Below the pieces are notes generated by a model, which did no database searches, was not told the origin of the DNA, and was given only the letters and a program-made list of their open reading frames with translations. Positions 26,340 to 36,762 of a stretch of DNA of 64,000 nucleotides are shown here, one piece after another. The DNA comes from Achromobacter xylosoxidans (lineage in GTDB: Bacteria; Pseudomonadota; Gammaproteobacteria; Burkholderiales; Burkholderiaceae_B): assembly GCF_001457475.1 (NCBI RefSeq), contig NZ_LN831029.1, positions 5,766,001 through 5,830,000 on the forward strand. Reading direction: 5' to 3'. The first letter of the stretch is position 1. Each line of letters begins with the position of its first letter. The position numbers and the translations under genes are program-made.

Positions 26340-28817
26340 ATGCTTCGCCGTACCCGCCTGCGCGCCGACCGCGCGCCCGACACCGCCCCGCGTTTTGCCA
26401 TCCGGCCCTTCGCGCTTACCCTGCACCTGGCCGTTGCCGGCCTGACCGGCGGCGCGGCGGCGTGGGCGCCGACGGCGCAAGCCCAGGCCAACGACGCGCG
26501 CGACTATGCCATCCCGGCCGGCCCCTTGACCGCCGCCCTCAACCAGCTGGCCGCGGACGCCGGCGTGTTCCTGACCGCGCCGGGCACGCTCACGCAAGGC
26601 AAGGCCACAGCTGGCCTGCAAGGCCGCTACACGGTGCAGGCAGCCTTCCAGGCGCTGCTCATCGGGTCCGGGCTGCGGGCTGTCCGGCAAAGCGACAACG
26701 CGTACACCCTGCGCGCCGAAAGCGCTGATGCGAACGCAGCCGCAGTCCTGGAACCGGTCGCCGTGTTCGGCAGCTTCGACGCGCCCGTCAGCGAAGGCAC
26801 GGGCAGCTACACGGTGCCCGTCAGCAACACCGCGACGAAGATGAACCTGTCGATCAGGGAAACGCCGCAATCGATCAGCGTCATCACCCGGCAGCAGATC
26901 GAGGATCAGCAGCTCAACAGCATGACCGACGTGCTGCACCAGACGCCGGGCATCACCATGTCGCAGGATGGCGGCGAACGCTTCAACATCTATTCGCGCG
27001 GCAGCGCCATGGATACCTATCAACTGGACGGCGTGACCACCACGCAGGTGAACCAGTCACGCACCATGCCGAGCACCTTGCTCGACATGGCGTTGTATGA
27101 CCGCGTGGAAGTGGTGCGCGGCGCCACCGGCCTGATGACGGGAGCCGGCAGCCCCAGCGGCACCGTCAACCTGATCCGCAAGCGCCCCACGCACGAGTTC
27201 CAGGCCTACGCGCAGGTGGGAGCAGGCTCTTGGGATCTTTATCGCGCTGAAGCCGATATCTCCGGCCCTCTGAGCAGCAACGGAACGCTGCGCGGCCGGA
27301 TGGTGGTCGCCAAGCAGGACAACCACACGTTCATGGACGCCTACACGCAGGACAAGGACGTGTTGTACGGCGTGGTCGAAGCCGACCTGACGGACACCAC
27401 GCTGCTGCGGTTCGGCATCGACCACCAACGCTACAAGGCGACGGGCGCGCCAGGTGTGCCCTTGCTCTACACCAACGGCCAGCGGACGGACTTCACGCGC
27501 TCGACCAGCTCGGGCGCGCGCTGGATGTACGACGAATTCAAGACCACCAACTACACGCTGAACTTCGAGCAGGCATTGGCGCATGACTGGCAATTCAAGG
27601 TCGCCGCCAACCACATGGACGTGGAACGCTCCAACCTGAACGGCTCGTATCGGGTGGGTTCGGGCCGCTCGTTCCTGGACCAGGCCACGGGCCGCGCGGG
27701 CATGTTGGCCTACCGGGCTGGCGCGACGCAAACCCAGACCGGCGTGGACGTGACGATCCAGGGCCCGTTCGATCTGGGCGGTCGGACGCATGATTTCATT
27801 GCGGGCTTCAATTTCCAGCACTACGAGAACAAGCACAAAGGCTGGGACGTAGGCGTGTCCACGGTCGATTTCAGCACCTGGGGCAACAACATGGCGCGGC
27901 CGGGCAACACCGGAACCGTGGGCGAGATCTTCAATGTGAAGTCACGCCAGAATGGCAGCTATGCGGCGCTGCGTCTGAACCCGGTCAATGACGTGCACCT
28001 GATCCTGGGCGCCCGACGGTCCGACTACCACTACGACTATTACTATGAAAGCCCGGCCGACAGCTTCCTGCAAACCTACACCCTGCGCGCGCGCGGCGAA
28101 ATCACCCCTTACGCGGGCATTGTCTACGACCTGACGCCCGAGCAATCGGTCTATGCCAGCTACACCGACATCTTCCAGCCGCAATCGTCCCAGGACCGCA
28201 ATGGCAACGTGCTCGACCCCATCGTGGGCAAGAACTACGAGATGGGCTGGAAAGGGGAATTCCTGAACCGTCGCCTGAACACCAGCGTGGCGATCTACCG
28301 GTCCCAGAAAGACAACGTCGCCGAACTGGACGCGGGCTATACGGTGCCGGGCACGGACAACGCGGCTTACCGCGCGGCCAAAGGCGCGAGAACCACCGGC
28401 ATCGACCTGGAAGTGGCCGGCGAAATCCTGCCGGGTTGGAACCTGCATGCGGGATTCAGCCATGCCAAAACCGAAGACGCGCAAGGCGCGCAGTTGCTGA
28501 CCCAGCAGCCGGTCGACACGCTGCGCCTGTGGACCACGTACCGGCTGGGTGGGGCGTGGAACAGGCTGACGGTGGGCGGCGGCGTCGACTGGACGTCGAA
28601 GACCTCGTTGTACTTCAGCCGTTATGACAGCACGGTCAAGCAGGACGCGTACACGGTGGTCAACCTGATGGCACGCTACCAGTTCAACAAGAAGCTGGCC
28701 GCGACGTTGAACATCAACAACCTGTTCGACAAGGCCTACTACCAGGGCATCGGTGGCAGTTATGGACATTACGGTTCGCCACGATTCGCCGGCGTGACGC
28801 TGCGCTACGATTTTTGA
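26340..28817 (+). CDS. TonB-dependent siderophore receptor with STN signalling domain
   Basis: 825 residues from ATG 26340 (SD GAGGGAC). A long signal peptide ends near AQAQA. The STN (secretin/TonB N-terminal) domain follows at about residues 50-125 (AIPAGPLTAALNQLAADAGV, GLQGRYTVQAAFQALL). It is the hallmark of receptors that signal to FecR. The plug (NLSIRETPQSISVITRQQIE, YSRGSAMDTYQLDGV, DRVEVVRGATGLMTGAG) and a 22-stranded barrel end in GSPRFAGVTLRYDF with the C-terminal Phe. The layout is typical of ferric siderophore transducers such as FpvA or FoxA. The actual siderophore is unknown. Confidence 0.94.
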   Translation: MLRRTRLRADRAPDTAPRFAIRPFALTLHLAVAGLTGGAAAWAPTAQAQANDARDYAIPAGPLTAALNQLAADAGVFLTAPGTLTQGKATAGLQGRYTVQAAFQALLIGSGLRAVRQSDNAYTLRAESADANAAAVLEPVAVFGSFDAPVSEGTGSYTVPVSNTATKMNLSIRETPQSISVITRQQIEDQQLNSMTDVLHQTPGITMSQDGGERFNIYSRGSAMDTYQLDGVTTTQVNQSRTMPSTLLDMALYDRVEVVRGATGLMTGAGSPSGTVNLIRKRPTHEFQAYAQVGAGSWDLYRAEADISGPLSSNGTLRGRMVVAKQDNHTFMDAYTQDKDVLYGVVEADLTDTTLLRFGIDHQRYKATGAPGVPLLYTNGQRTDFTRSTSSGARWMYDEFKTTNYTLNFEQALAHDWQFKVAANHMDVERSNLNGSYRVGSGRSFLDQATGRAGMLAYRAGATQTQTGVDVTIQGPFDLGGRTHDFIAGFNFQHYENKHKGWDVGVSTVDFSTWGNNMARPGNTGTVGEIFNVKSRQNGSYAALRLNPVNDVHLILGARRSDYHYDYYYESPADSFLQTYTLRARGEITPYAGIVYDLTPEQSVYASYTDIFQPQSSQDRNGNVLDPIVGKNYEMGWKGEFLNRRLNTSVAIYRSQKDNVAELDAGYTVPGTDNAAYRAAKGARTTGIDLEVAGEILPGWNLHAGFSHAKTEDAQGAQLLTQQPVDTLRLWTTYRLGGAWNRLTVGGGVDWTSKTSLYFSRYDSTVKQDAYTVVNLMARYQFNKKLAATLNINNLFDKAYYQGIGGSYGHYGSPRFAGVTLRYDF

Positions 28818-28892
28818 GAAGGCATGAGGCCGACAGCAAGCGCTTCGACGCCGTCGCGGCGCCTTCGCGCGGCCCAAGGGTTGCGGACGACG

Positions 28893-29375
28893 TTAGGCCA
28901 GCAGCGCGGCCGCGGCGCGGCCCGCCATCATGTCTTCGAACAGGGCCGCCAGGCTCGGGGCGACCTCGCGGGTGTCCTCGAATTCCGGCTCGATGCCGTG
29001 CACGATGCGGCCCGAATCTCCCTCTATCGCCAGGAATTCGTATTCACCGGCAACGCTCATGTAGATCAGCGTGTGCCGCCGCCAGAAGTCCAGGACCGCC
29101 TGCCGGCCGGCCTCGTCCAGCGCGGCCTCCAGGCTGATGTCGCGCAGCGTGTGCCAGGCAAAGGCGCTGTCCGCCGTGCCGTCGTGGTCGGCCGCGCTCA
29201 GGAACCAGCGTGTCTGGTCCGCGTTGTGCAATTCGGTGAACGTCGCCAGGAAAGCGCCATAGCCGTGCCGGTCGCCCGGCGGCGCGGCCGCCGGCGTCGG
29301 CTCGGACGTGGTCCGCCGCAAGGTCCAGCCGTGTGCGGCAAGATGATCCAGGAAGCGTTGCGGTTGCGATGTCAT
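28893..29375 (-). CDS. Small protein resembling the SMI1/KNR4 (SUKH) fold
   Basis: 160 residues from ATG 29375 (MTSQPQRFLDHLAAHGWTLR). The C-terminal pattern of an uncharged strand, YEFLAIEGDSGRIVHG, an acidic segment, then SLAALFEDMMAG resembles SUKH domains, which are frequent immunity proteins of bacterial toxin systems. The match is by eye and remote. There is no signal peptide, and no toxin gene is adjacent on the same strand. Alternatives: an unrelated hypothetical protein. Confidence 0.6.
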   Translation of the reverse strand: MTSQPQRFLDHLAAHGWTLRRTTSEPTPAAAPPGDRHGYGAFLATFTELHNADQTRWFLSAADHDGTADSAFAWHTLRDISLEAALDEAGRQAVLDFWRRHTLIYMSVAGEYEFLAIEGDSGRIVHGIEPEFEDTREVAPSLAALFEDMMAGRAAAALLA

Positions 29376-29550
29376 GTCGGTCTCGGGATATGAAGCGCGA
29401 TCGGACACGCGCTCGCGGCTTGCGGCGGCCCGAAAGCGGGCCGTGTTCGCACACTGAAGGCCGCGCCCCGATCGCCTCATGCCTGCGGCCGGTTCAATAT
29501 GCGCTCATAGTGAAGAAGGTCGCCCGGTGAAAAGCAGCAGGCGCTTACCA

Positions 29551-30234
29551 TCAACCGCCATAGCATTGCGCGTAGGTAAAGTCGACCAGGTGCTTGTCCG
29601 AGGCATCCTGGGGCGTGGACGGCTCTACTTGGAAATGACCGAACATATCGTCGTTGCAGATCCTCACGTCCTTGCGCTGCGTGCCTTCCTGCAATACGCA
29701 GGAACCGCCAAAACTGTGATTACCTCCGGCGACGCCAACCGGCAGATCAATCAGCCGGCTACAACCGATGATTCGGCCGTTTTGCTTCTGCTGCTCCAGC
29801 GATTGGTTGAACGATTCCACGCGGGAGTTGGGATCACGAATCGGCACAACATTGACGCATTCGCCACTGGCGGTTTGGTTGCCCGGCAGCTTGCAGTCCG
29901 AATACACCTCGCCATTGGCAATATGTTTCTCATTACGCCCCAGCAGGGCGATGCGGCTTGTGTATGCTTGCCGCAGGCAGGCGCTGTCTTGACAAATGCC
30001 ACGCGCGTATTTAATCCAGTTGCGCTGTTCTTCAGCCAACGCTTTCTTGCCATAGGCATCGGTTGCGGCTAGTGCTGCCTTATAGGCCCCCTGCAATTTG
30101 CCATCCAGCGCGGAGGTCTCGGCATCGCTGCAGATCAACTTTTCCGTCGTGCTCGCGGCCTTATTGCAATCAAAACTGGCGGCTTGGGCGTAGGTCCCCA
30201 GCATTGCGAGGCCCAACGTAAAGAGAAGCTTCAT
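29551..30234 (-). CDS. Exported LprI-like (DUF1311) protein
   Basis: 227 residues from ATG 30234. A signal peptide (KLLFTLGLAMLGTYAQA) precedes a classical LprI/DUF1311 repeat: SFDCNKAASTTEKLICSDAE, LDGKLQGAYKAAL, LAEEQRNWIKYARGICQDSA and CLRQAYTSRIALL, with four cysteines. The second half contains more cysteines (DCKLPGN, GSCVLQE, RICNDD, AQCYGG) and a conserved-looking SRLIDLPVGVAGGNHSFGG. Family members are periplasmic lysozyme-inhibitor-like proteins. Base composition is visibly lower in GC than the neighbours, and the region beyond is AT-richer, which suggests acquired DNA. Confidence 0.8.
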   Translation of the reverse strand: MKLLFTLGLAMLGTYAQAASFDCNKAASTTEKLICSDAETSALDGKLQGAYKAALAATDAYGKKALAEEQRNWIKYARGICQDSACLRQAYTSRIALLGRNEKHIANGEVYSDCKLPGNQTASGECVNVVPIRDPNSRVESFNQSLEQQKQNGRIIGCSRLIDLPVGVAGGNHSFGGSCVLQEGTQRKDVRICNDDMFGHFQVEPSTPQDASDKHLVDFTYAQCYGG

Positions 30235-30739
30235 CGCAGGTGTATACCGTGTCTTCAGTACGTAAGCGGGTGGGCGTCTTGAATGCGGCTGGGTCATGAT
30301 CCTATCTTCTCAAGTTGTATGTCGATGATGTCTTGCGTACAGCACAGCACATGCTAGCAAGTCTCTCTTCAGTGGATATATACCCTATTGATCAAGGCAC
30401 GGCCTGCCAATGAACGGGCTTTCAATCCACACGCCGCCTCAATCTACACTCGTCCACGTGCCAACTTCAGTGAACCGAATCTCAAGTCGAACGAAATTCG
30501 ACACTCGCCGCCCCAAGCAATGAGGAATTCGCGGCGTTGACGATGGCGTCCACGCGAGGCTTCGTGATATCCGATTGAATTGCGCGCAGGCTGGCGGGCA
30601 TGTATTGGCTCCAGGGGCGTGAGAGAACTTCTTGCGCAGACTCTCGCCCCCCGGACCCTTCAGCTCAATCCGAAAAAAAGGGACGCACCACAAGGCGCAT
30701 TGCCGCCCGCCCCATATGTAACAGCCACCGCTCTCCCCC
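30235..30739. other. AT-richer intergenic stretch with no intact gene
   Basis: About 500 bases between the LprI-like gene and the groES promoter. It is less GC-rich than the surroundings. Apart from the macrodomain remnant at 30482-30601 and a short hairpin GTCGAA-N5-TTCGAC (30486-30502) inside it, I find no gene, RNA or operator. Small ORFs here have no recognisable content. Confidence 0.6.
30482..30601 (-). pseudogene. Remnant of a macrodomain (ADP-ribose-binding, YmdB-like) gene
   Basis: Read on the minus strand from ATG 30601, 39 codons give MPASLRAIQSDITK, PRVDAIVNAANSSLLG and then AASVEFRST before a stop. The motif DITxxxVDAIVNAANxxLLGGGGVDGAIH is the signature first ADP-ribose loop of macrodomain hydrolases such as YmdB. 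Here the sequence fails exactly at the glycine-rich loop and the next 130 or so residues of the family are absent in all three frames. It is therefore the 5' end of a decayed or deleted gene, not a functional one. Confidence 0.7.
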
Positions 30740-30767
30740 TTGAACCCCGGAACATCATCCCTATAAT
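30740..30767 (+). promoter_or_regulatory. groESL housekeeping promoter
   Basis: -35 TTGAAC (30740-30745) and a perfect -10 TATAAT (30762-30767) with a 16-bp spacer, directly ahead of the CIRCE element and 84 bp upstream of groES. It is a strong vegetative sigma-70 promoter. Confidence 0.85.
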
Positions 30768-30793
30768 TAGCACTCGACTCCGGTGAGTGCTAA
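30767..30793. promoter_or_regulatory. CIRCE operator (HrcA-binding site)
   Basis: TTAGCACTC (30767-30775), a 9-bp spacer and GAGTGCTAA (30785-30793) match the CIRCE consensus exactly. It overlaps the transcription start region of groESL, so HrcA repression is predicted, relieved by heat shock. Confidence 0.97.
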
Positions 30794-30850
30794 CAGTCCT
30801 CCCGGGCCCAACCGATCATTCACTTTCTTCTTTAGTAACAGGAGTTCCTC

Positions 30851-31138
30851 ATGGCCTTGCGTCCCCTGGGCGATCGCGTGATCGTCAAACGCCTCGAAAA
30901 CGAGCGCAAGACTGCGTCGGGCATCGTCATCCCCGACAGCGCCGCTGAAAAGCCCGACCAGGGTGAAGTCGTGGCCGTCGGCCCCGGCAAGAAGACCGAA
31001 GACGGCAAGATCCTGCCGGTCGACCTGAAGGCTGGCGACAAGGTTCTGTTCGGCAAGTACGCCGGCCAGGCCGTCAAGGTCGATGGCGAAGAGCTGCTCG
31101 TCATCCGCGAGGACGAAATCCTCGCCGTGGTCCAGTAA
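30851..31138 (+). CDS. groES: Co-chaperonin GroES
   Basis: 95 residues with the full GroES sequence: [14 protein letters not shown], the mobile loop [34 protein letters not shown] and EDEILAVVQ. The heptamer caps GroEL and closes the folding chamber. It is the first gene of the groESL operon, with GroEL starting 37 bp later. Regulation is by the TTGAAC/TATAAT promoter with the overlapping CIRCE site. Confidence 0.99.
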   Translation: MALRPLGDRVIVKRLENERKTASGIVIPDSAAEKPDQGEVVAVGPGKKTEDGKILPVDLKAGDKVLFGKYAGQAVKVDGEELLVIREDEILAVVQ

Positions 31139-31172
31139 ACCCTGCCTCAAACGAATTTTCGAAGGAAGCTAA

Positions 31173-32816
<1,644 letters not shown>

Positions 32817-32839
32817 GTCCCGCTTCCCCTGCATGGCCT

Positions 32840-32857
32840 CCCCGGCTTCGGCCGGGG
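32840..32857. repeat. UUCG-tetraloop hairpin downstream of groEL
   Basis: CCCCGGC-TTCG-GCCGGGG forms a very stable UUCG-capped hairpin 24 bases after the groEL stop and just before the T-run terminator. It may protect the mRNA 3' end. Confidence 0.6.
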
Positions 32858-32875
32858 CACGCAGTACCCCGAAAG

Positions 32876-32910
32876 ACCCCCGGACCTTCGCCCCGGGGGT
32901 TTTTCTTTTT
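32876..32910 (+). terminator. Intrinsic terminator of groESL
   Basis: ACCCCCGG (32876-32883) pairs with CCGGGGGT (32893-32900), followed by a run of T broken by a single C. A strong rho-independent terminator after groEL. Confidence 0.9.
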
Positions 32911-33019
32911 GCGGATCTGGCCGTCGCGCCAAGCCCCGGAACGTTTGCCAACAAGTTCATGGTTTCGCGCCGGCGCATGCGTCCCTACAATGAAGGCTTC
33001 CCAGCCCGAGCCCAGACCC

Positions 33020-33967
33020 ATGCGCCTACCCAACAGCCTGCGTGTCCTGCGTCCGTCGGAGATCGGCGGGCTGCTGATGGATTCCGCCAACCAGTGGTCG
33101 ACCCACCGCGCCTCCAGCAAGGGCGCGGCGCTGGCGTTGTACATGGTTTTTTCGCTGGCGCCCATGCTGATCCTGGTCATCGCCGTGGCCGGCGCCTTCT
33201 TCGGCGAGGACGCGGTGCGCTCGGAGCTGTTCTCGTCGCTGCGCGACCTGACCGGCGAGCGCGGCGCCGAGGTGATCCAGACGGTGCTGGCCAGCGCCCA
33301 TGAATCCGGCGGCGGCTGGATCGCGGCGCTGATCTCGATCTTCGTGCTGATCTTCAGCGCCACCACGGCCTTCGCCGAACTGAAGGCCAGCCTCGATGAC
33401 CTGTGGGAAGTGTCCGGCAACCAGAAGGGCGGGATCCACGGCATGGTCCGCAGCCGGGTGCTGTCGTTCGGCCTGGTGCTGGTGCTGGCGTTGTTCCTGT
33501 TGATTTCGCTGACCGTGAACGCGGCGCTGGGGGCCGCGCGCAAGTACTACGGCGACCTGTGGGCCGCGTCGGCGGTGGCCACGGTGGCCGACTGGCTTTC
33601 CAGCCTGTTTTCGTTCTCGGTGGTGGTGGCGCTGTTCGCGGTGATCTTCAAGCTGCTGCCGAGCGCGCGGATTTCGTGGCGCGACGTGATTCCCGGCGCC
33701 ATCGTCACGGCGGCGCTGTTCCTGGTGGGCAAGTGGGGGATCGGCGTGTACCTGAGCCGGGGCGCGGCGGTGTCGGCCTACGGCGCGGCCGGGTCGCTGA
33801 TCGCGCTGCTGCTGTGGATCTATTATTCGGCGCAGATCTTCTTTTTCGGCGCGGTGTTCACGCGGCAGTTCGCGCTGCGCTTCGGGCGCGAGGCCAAGGG
33901 CAAGGACGCGACGGCGGCATCCGCCCCGACGGCTGCGGCAGGGCCTCCGCCTTCGGACGCACCCTGA
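33020..33967 (+). CDS. YihY/UPF0761-family inner-membrane protein
   Basis: 315 residues from ATG 33020 (MRLPNSLRVLRPSEI); ATG 32990 in frame is the alternative. Family pattern: STHRASSKGAALALYMVFSL, LILVIAVAGAFFGEDA, SATTAFAELKASLDDLWEV, a long middle helix LSFGLVLVLALFLLISL, FAVIFKLLPSARISWRDVIP and AYGAAGSLIALLLWIYYSAQ. Five or six membrane helices are predicted. YihY proteins were once called RNase BN in error; their role is unknown and may involve envelope biogenesis. Confidence 0.88.
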   Translation: MRLPNSLRVLRPSEIGGLLMDSANQWSTHRASSKGAALALYMVFSLAPMLILVIAVAGAFFGEDAVRSELFSSLRDLTGERGAEVIQTVLASAHESGGGWIAALISIFVLIFSATTAFAELKASLDDLWEVSGNQKGGIHGMVRSRVLSFGLVLVLALFLLISLTVNAALGAARKYYGDLWAASAVATVADWLSSLFSFSVVVALFAVIFKLLPSARISWRDVIPGAIVTAALFLVGKWGIGVYLSRGAAVSAYGAAGSLIALLLWIYYSAQIFFFGAVFTRQFALRFGREAKGKDATAASAPTAAAGPPPSDAP

Positions 33968-34045
33968 GGCCGCATCCGACCATTTCACGGCCTCACGGCC
34001 TGCCTTGCGCCGGCAAGCCTGGAAGCGGCGGCGCCCGGTAGCCCA

Positions 34046-34528
34046 CTACGCCGCGGGCGACTCCAACCCCGCCATCAGGCGCAGGCATCGCAGGAACACC
34101 GGCCGCAGTTCCTCCGGAACCGGCGCCAGCACCTGGGCCTCCACCTCGGCATCACGCGGCAACACCCGCGCCAGCAACGCCATGCCCTCGTCGGAGATCT
34201 CCAGCGCGTAGGCGCGGCCATCCTCGGCCGAGCGCGTGCGTCGCACATAGCCCTTGGCGGTCATGCGGGCGATCATCTCGGCGAAGGAATTGCGGTCCAG
34301 CGCGATCAGTTCGGCGATGCGGTTCTGGGTCGCGCCCGGGTTCTGGTAGACCGTGATCAGCAGGGCCTTCTGGCGTGGCGTCAGGTCCTCGTCGGGAAAG
34401 GCCTGCGCGAACAACGCCTCGGCGCGGAAGTGGGCGCGGCGCAGCAGGTGCGAGGCCACCTGGGTCAGGTCGAATTCCCGCAAGGCGCGGGGCGGGGCCG
34501 GACGAGAGGTCGAACGGGAAACGGTCAT
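34046..34528 (-). CDS. MarR-family transcriptional regulator
   Basis: 160 residues from ATG 34528; ATG 34540 in frame is an alternative. The winged HTH is LTPRQKALLITVYQNPGATQ, NRIAELIALDRNSFAEMIAR and KGYVRRTRSAEDGRAYALEI, with dimerisation helices on both sides. It is divergent from the aminomuconate semialdehyde dehydrogenase gene, with a perfect TACGTATACGTA palindrome in the 226-bp gap. That strongly suggests it represses the 3-hydroxyanthranilate locus, with an aromatic ligand as inducer (inference). Confidence 0.9.
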   Translation of the reverse strand: MTVSRSTSRPAPPRALREFDLTQVASHLLRRAHFRAEALFAQAFPDEDLTPRQKALLITVYQNPGATQNRIAELIALDRNSFAEMIARMTAKGYVRRTRSAEDGRAYALEISDEGMALLARVLPRDAEVEAQVLAPVPEELRPVFLRCLRLMAGLESPAA

Positions 34529-34698
34529 GGGGCTTTCCATGGAAAGGGCCTGGCGATTGTAGGCCGCAGCGGTCAGTACGCGGCGGGTCCGGCACGGCGG
34601 CTGGCCGGCTCCGGGCAGCCCCTGGCGCCGACGCCGCCATCCTGGGCAAAACCCTGCATTGACTTCGCTCCAGGCGCTGCCTAATATCGCCACAATAG

Positions 34699-34710
34699 TA
34701 CGTATACGTA
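34699..34710. promoter_or_regulatory. Candidate MarR operator TACGTATACGTA
   Basis: A perfect 12-bp palindrome in an AT-rich setting, 45 bp before the dehydrogenase start and 170 bp from the divergent marR start. Its size and symmetry fit a MarR dimer site that could block the dehydrogenase promoter. Confidence 0.65.
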
Positions 34711-34754
34711 TTTTATCGCCGACCCCAGGCGAGATCCTTCCCGGAATCCCGATC

Positions 34755-36212
34755 ATGACGATCCGCCAGCTGCGCAACTATATCGACGGCCGCTTCGAAG
34801 ACGGCGCGTCCACCTTCGACAAACACAGCCCGGTGGATCACGCGCTGATCGCCCAGGCCCATGAAGCCAGCCGCGAGCAGGTCGACCGCGCCGTCGCCGC
34901 CGCGCACCGCGCCCTGCCGGCGTGGGCCGCGCTGCCGGTGGGCCAGCGCACCGACCACCTGCTGGCGCTGGCCGACGGCATCGACCGCCGCTTCGACGAT
35001 TTCCTGCGGGCCGAGATCGGCGACACCGGCAAGCCGGTCTCCTGGGCCAGCCAGATCGACATTCCGCGCGGCGCCGCCAATTTCCGAACCTTCGCCGAGC
35101 TGGCGCGCACGCTGGACATGGAAAGCTACATGACCGACACGCCCGACGGCCGCCAGGCGCTGAACTACGCCTACCGCAAGCCGCTGGGCGTGGTCGGGGT
35201 GATATCGCCGTGGAACCTGCCGCTGCTGCTGCTGACCTGGAAAGTGGCGCCGGCGCTGGCGTTCGGCAACACCGTCATCATGAAGCCGTCGGAAGTCACG
35301 CCTTCCACCGCCACGCTGCTGGCCGAAGTCGCGCACGAGGCCGGGCTGCCGCCCGGCGTGCTGAACCTGACGCATGGCTTCGGACCGGGCTCCGCGGGCG
35401 AGTTCATCACCACGCATCCGGATATCGACGGCATCACCTTCACGGGCGAGTCAGCCACCGGCGCGGCCATCATGCGCGCCGTGGCGCCGGGCGTGAAGCC
35501 GGTGTCGTTCGAACTGGGCGGCAAGAACGCGGCGCTGGTGTTCGCCGATGCCGATTTCGAGGCGGCGGTCGGCGGCACCGCGCGCTCGGTGTTCGCCAAC
35601 TGCGGCCAGGTCTGCCTGTGCACCGAACGCGTGTACGTGCAACGCCCGATCTACGAACGCTTCGTCGCCGCGCTGGCCGAACGCGCGCGGGCGCTGCGCA
35701 TCGGCTGGCCCAACGACGCGGACACCGGCATGGGACCGCTGGTGTCGCGCGAGCACCGGGAAAAGGTGCTGTCGTATTTCGCCCTGGCGCGCGAGGAAGG
35801 CGCCACCGTGGTCACCGGCGGCGGCGTGCCGGTGTTCGGCGATGCGCGCGACGCCGGCGCCTACGTGCAGCCGACCCTCTGGACCGGCCTGCCCGAGAGC
35901 GCGCGCTGCATCAAGGAAGAAGTGTTCGGCCCGGTCTGCCACGTGGCGCCGTTCGACACCGAGGAAGAGGCCATCCGCCTGGCCAACGACACCCGCTACG
36001 GCCTGGCCGCCGCCGTCTGGACCCAGGACCTGACCCGCGGCCATCGCGTCGCGCAGGCGATGAAGGTCGGGCTGGCGTGGGTCAATTGCTGGTTCCTGCG
36101 CGACCTGCGCACGCCGTTCGGCGGCAGCGGCCTGTCGGGCATCGGCCGCGAAGGCGGCCGCCATTCGCTGCATTTCTATACCGAGCCCACCAACGTCTGC
36201 ATCAAGCTGTGA
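34755..36212 (+). CDS. nbaE: 2-aminomuconate 6-semialdehyde dehydrogenase
   Basis: 485 residues from ATG 34755. Aldehyde dehydrogenase motifs: Asn154 in [16 protein letters not shown]-binding [28 protein letters not shown], general base Glu253 in FELGGKNAA and catalytic Cys287 in [15 protein letters not shown]. The sequence belongs to the hydroxymuconic/aminomuconic semialdehyde dehydrogenase group. With the neighbouring deaminase, dioxygenase and decarboxylase genes, the substrate is assigned as 2-aminomuconate semialdehyde, oxidised with NAD to 2-aminomuconate. First gene of the locus. Confidence 0.9.
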   Translation: MTIRQLRNYIDGRFEDGASTFDKHSPVDHALIAQAHEASREQVDRAVAAAHRALPAWAALPVGQRTDHLLALADGIDRRFDDFLRAEIGDTGKPVSWASQIDIPRGAANFRTFAELARTLDMESYMTDTPDGRQALNYAYRKPLGVVGVISPWNLPLLLLTWKVAPALAFGNTVIMKPSEVTPSTATLLAEVAHEAGLPPGVLNLTHGFGPGSAGEFITTHPDIDGITFTGESATGAAIMRAVAPGVKPVSFELGGKNAALVFADADFEAAVGGTARSVFANCGQVCLCTERVYVQRPIYERFVAALAERARALRIGWPNDADTGMGPLVSREHREKVLSYFALAREEGATVVTGGGVPVFGDARDAGAYVQPTLWTGLPESARCIKEEVFGPVCHVAPFDTEEEAIRLANDTRYGLAAAVWTQDLTRGHRVAQAMKVGLAWVNCWFLRDLRTPFGGSGLSGIGREGGRHSLHFYTEPTNVCIKL

Positions 36213-36237
36213 TGCACAACGCCTCCAAGGACACGCC

Positions 36238-36669
36238 ATGACCCAATCTTCCACCCGCGCCAGCGTCGTCGCCGGCAAGGCCACGCCGCGCGGCAAGTAT
36301 CCCCACATCAAGCGCGCCGGCGACTTCCTGTTCGTCTCCGGCACCAGCTCGCGCCTGCCCGACAACCGCATCGCCGGCGCCGAGGTCGACGCGATGGGCA
36401 CCGCCACGCTCGACATCCGCGTGCAGACGCGCGCGGTGATCGAGAACATCCGCGACATCCTGGCCAGCGCCGGCGCCAGCCTGGCGGACGTGGTCGAGAT
36501 CAGTACTTTCCTGGTCAACATGAACGACTTCGGTGGCTACAATCAGGTCTACGGCGAGTTCTTCGACGCCGATGGACCGGCACGCACCACCGTGGCGGTG
36601 CATCAGTTGCCGCACCCGCAATTGCTGATTGAGATCAAGGCGGTGGCGTACAAGCCGCAGGCGCGCTGA
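36238..36669 (+). CDS. nbaF: 2-aminomuconate deaminase (RidA/YjgF fold)
   Basis: 143 residues of the RidA fold: [76 protein letters not shown]. The length and motifs match the aminomuconate deaminase branch rather than the generic 128-residue RidA. It converts 2-aminomuconate to 4-oxalocrotonate with ammonia release. It follows the dehydrogenase by 25 bp, matching the reaction order. Confidence 0.88.
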   Translation: MTQSSTRASVVAGKATPRGKYPHIKRAGDFLFVSGTSSRLPDNRIAGAEVDAMGTATLDIRVQTRAVIENIRDILASAGASLADVVEISTFLVNMNDFGGYNQVYGEFFDADGPARTTVAVHQLPHPQLLIEIKAVAYKPQAR

Positions 36670-36762
36670 GCGGCGCGCGCGGCGATGGCGCCCGACCGCC
36701 TTGCGGCTTTTCCTTCGGAACAGGATCGCCGCCCCGGCCGCCGCGCCGGGACGGCCGCGCGC

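Noticed and set aside
30439..30693. 84-codon minus-strand ORF near the macrodomain remnant
   Set aside because: Its translation has no family features; the recognisable protein sequence in the same DNA is in a different frame.
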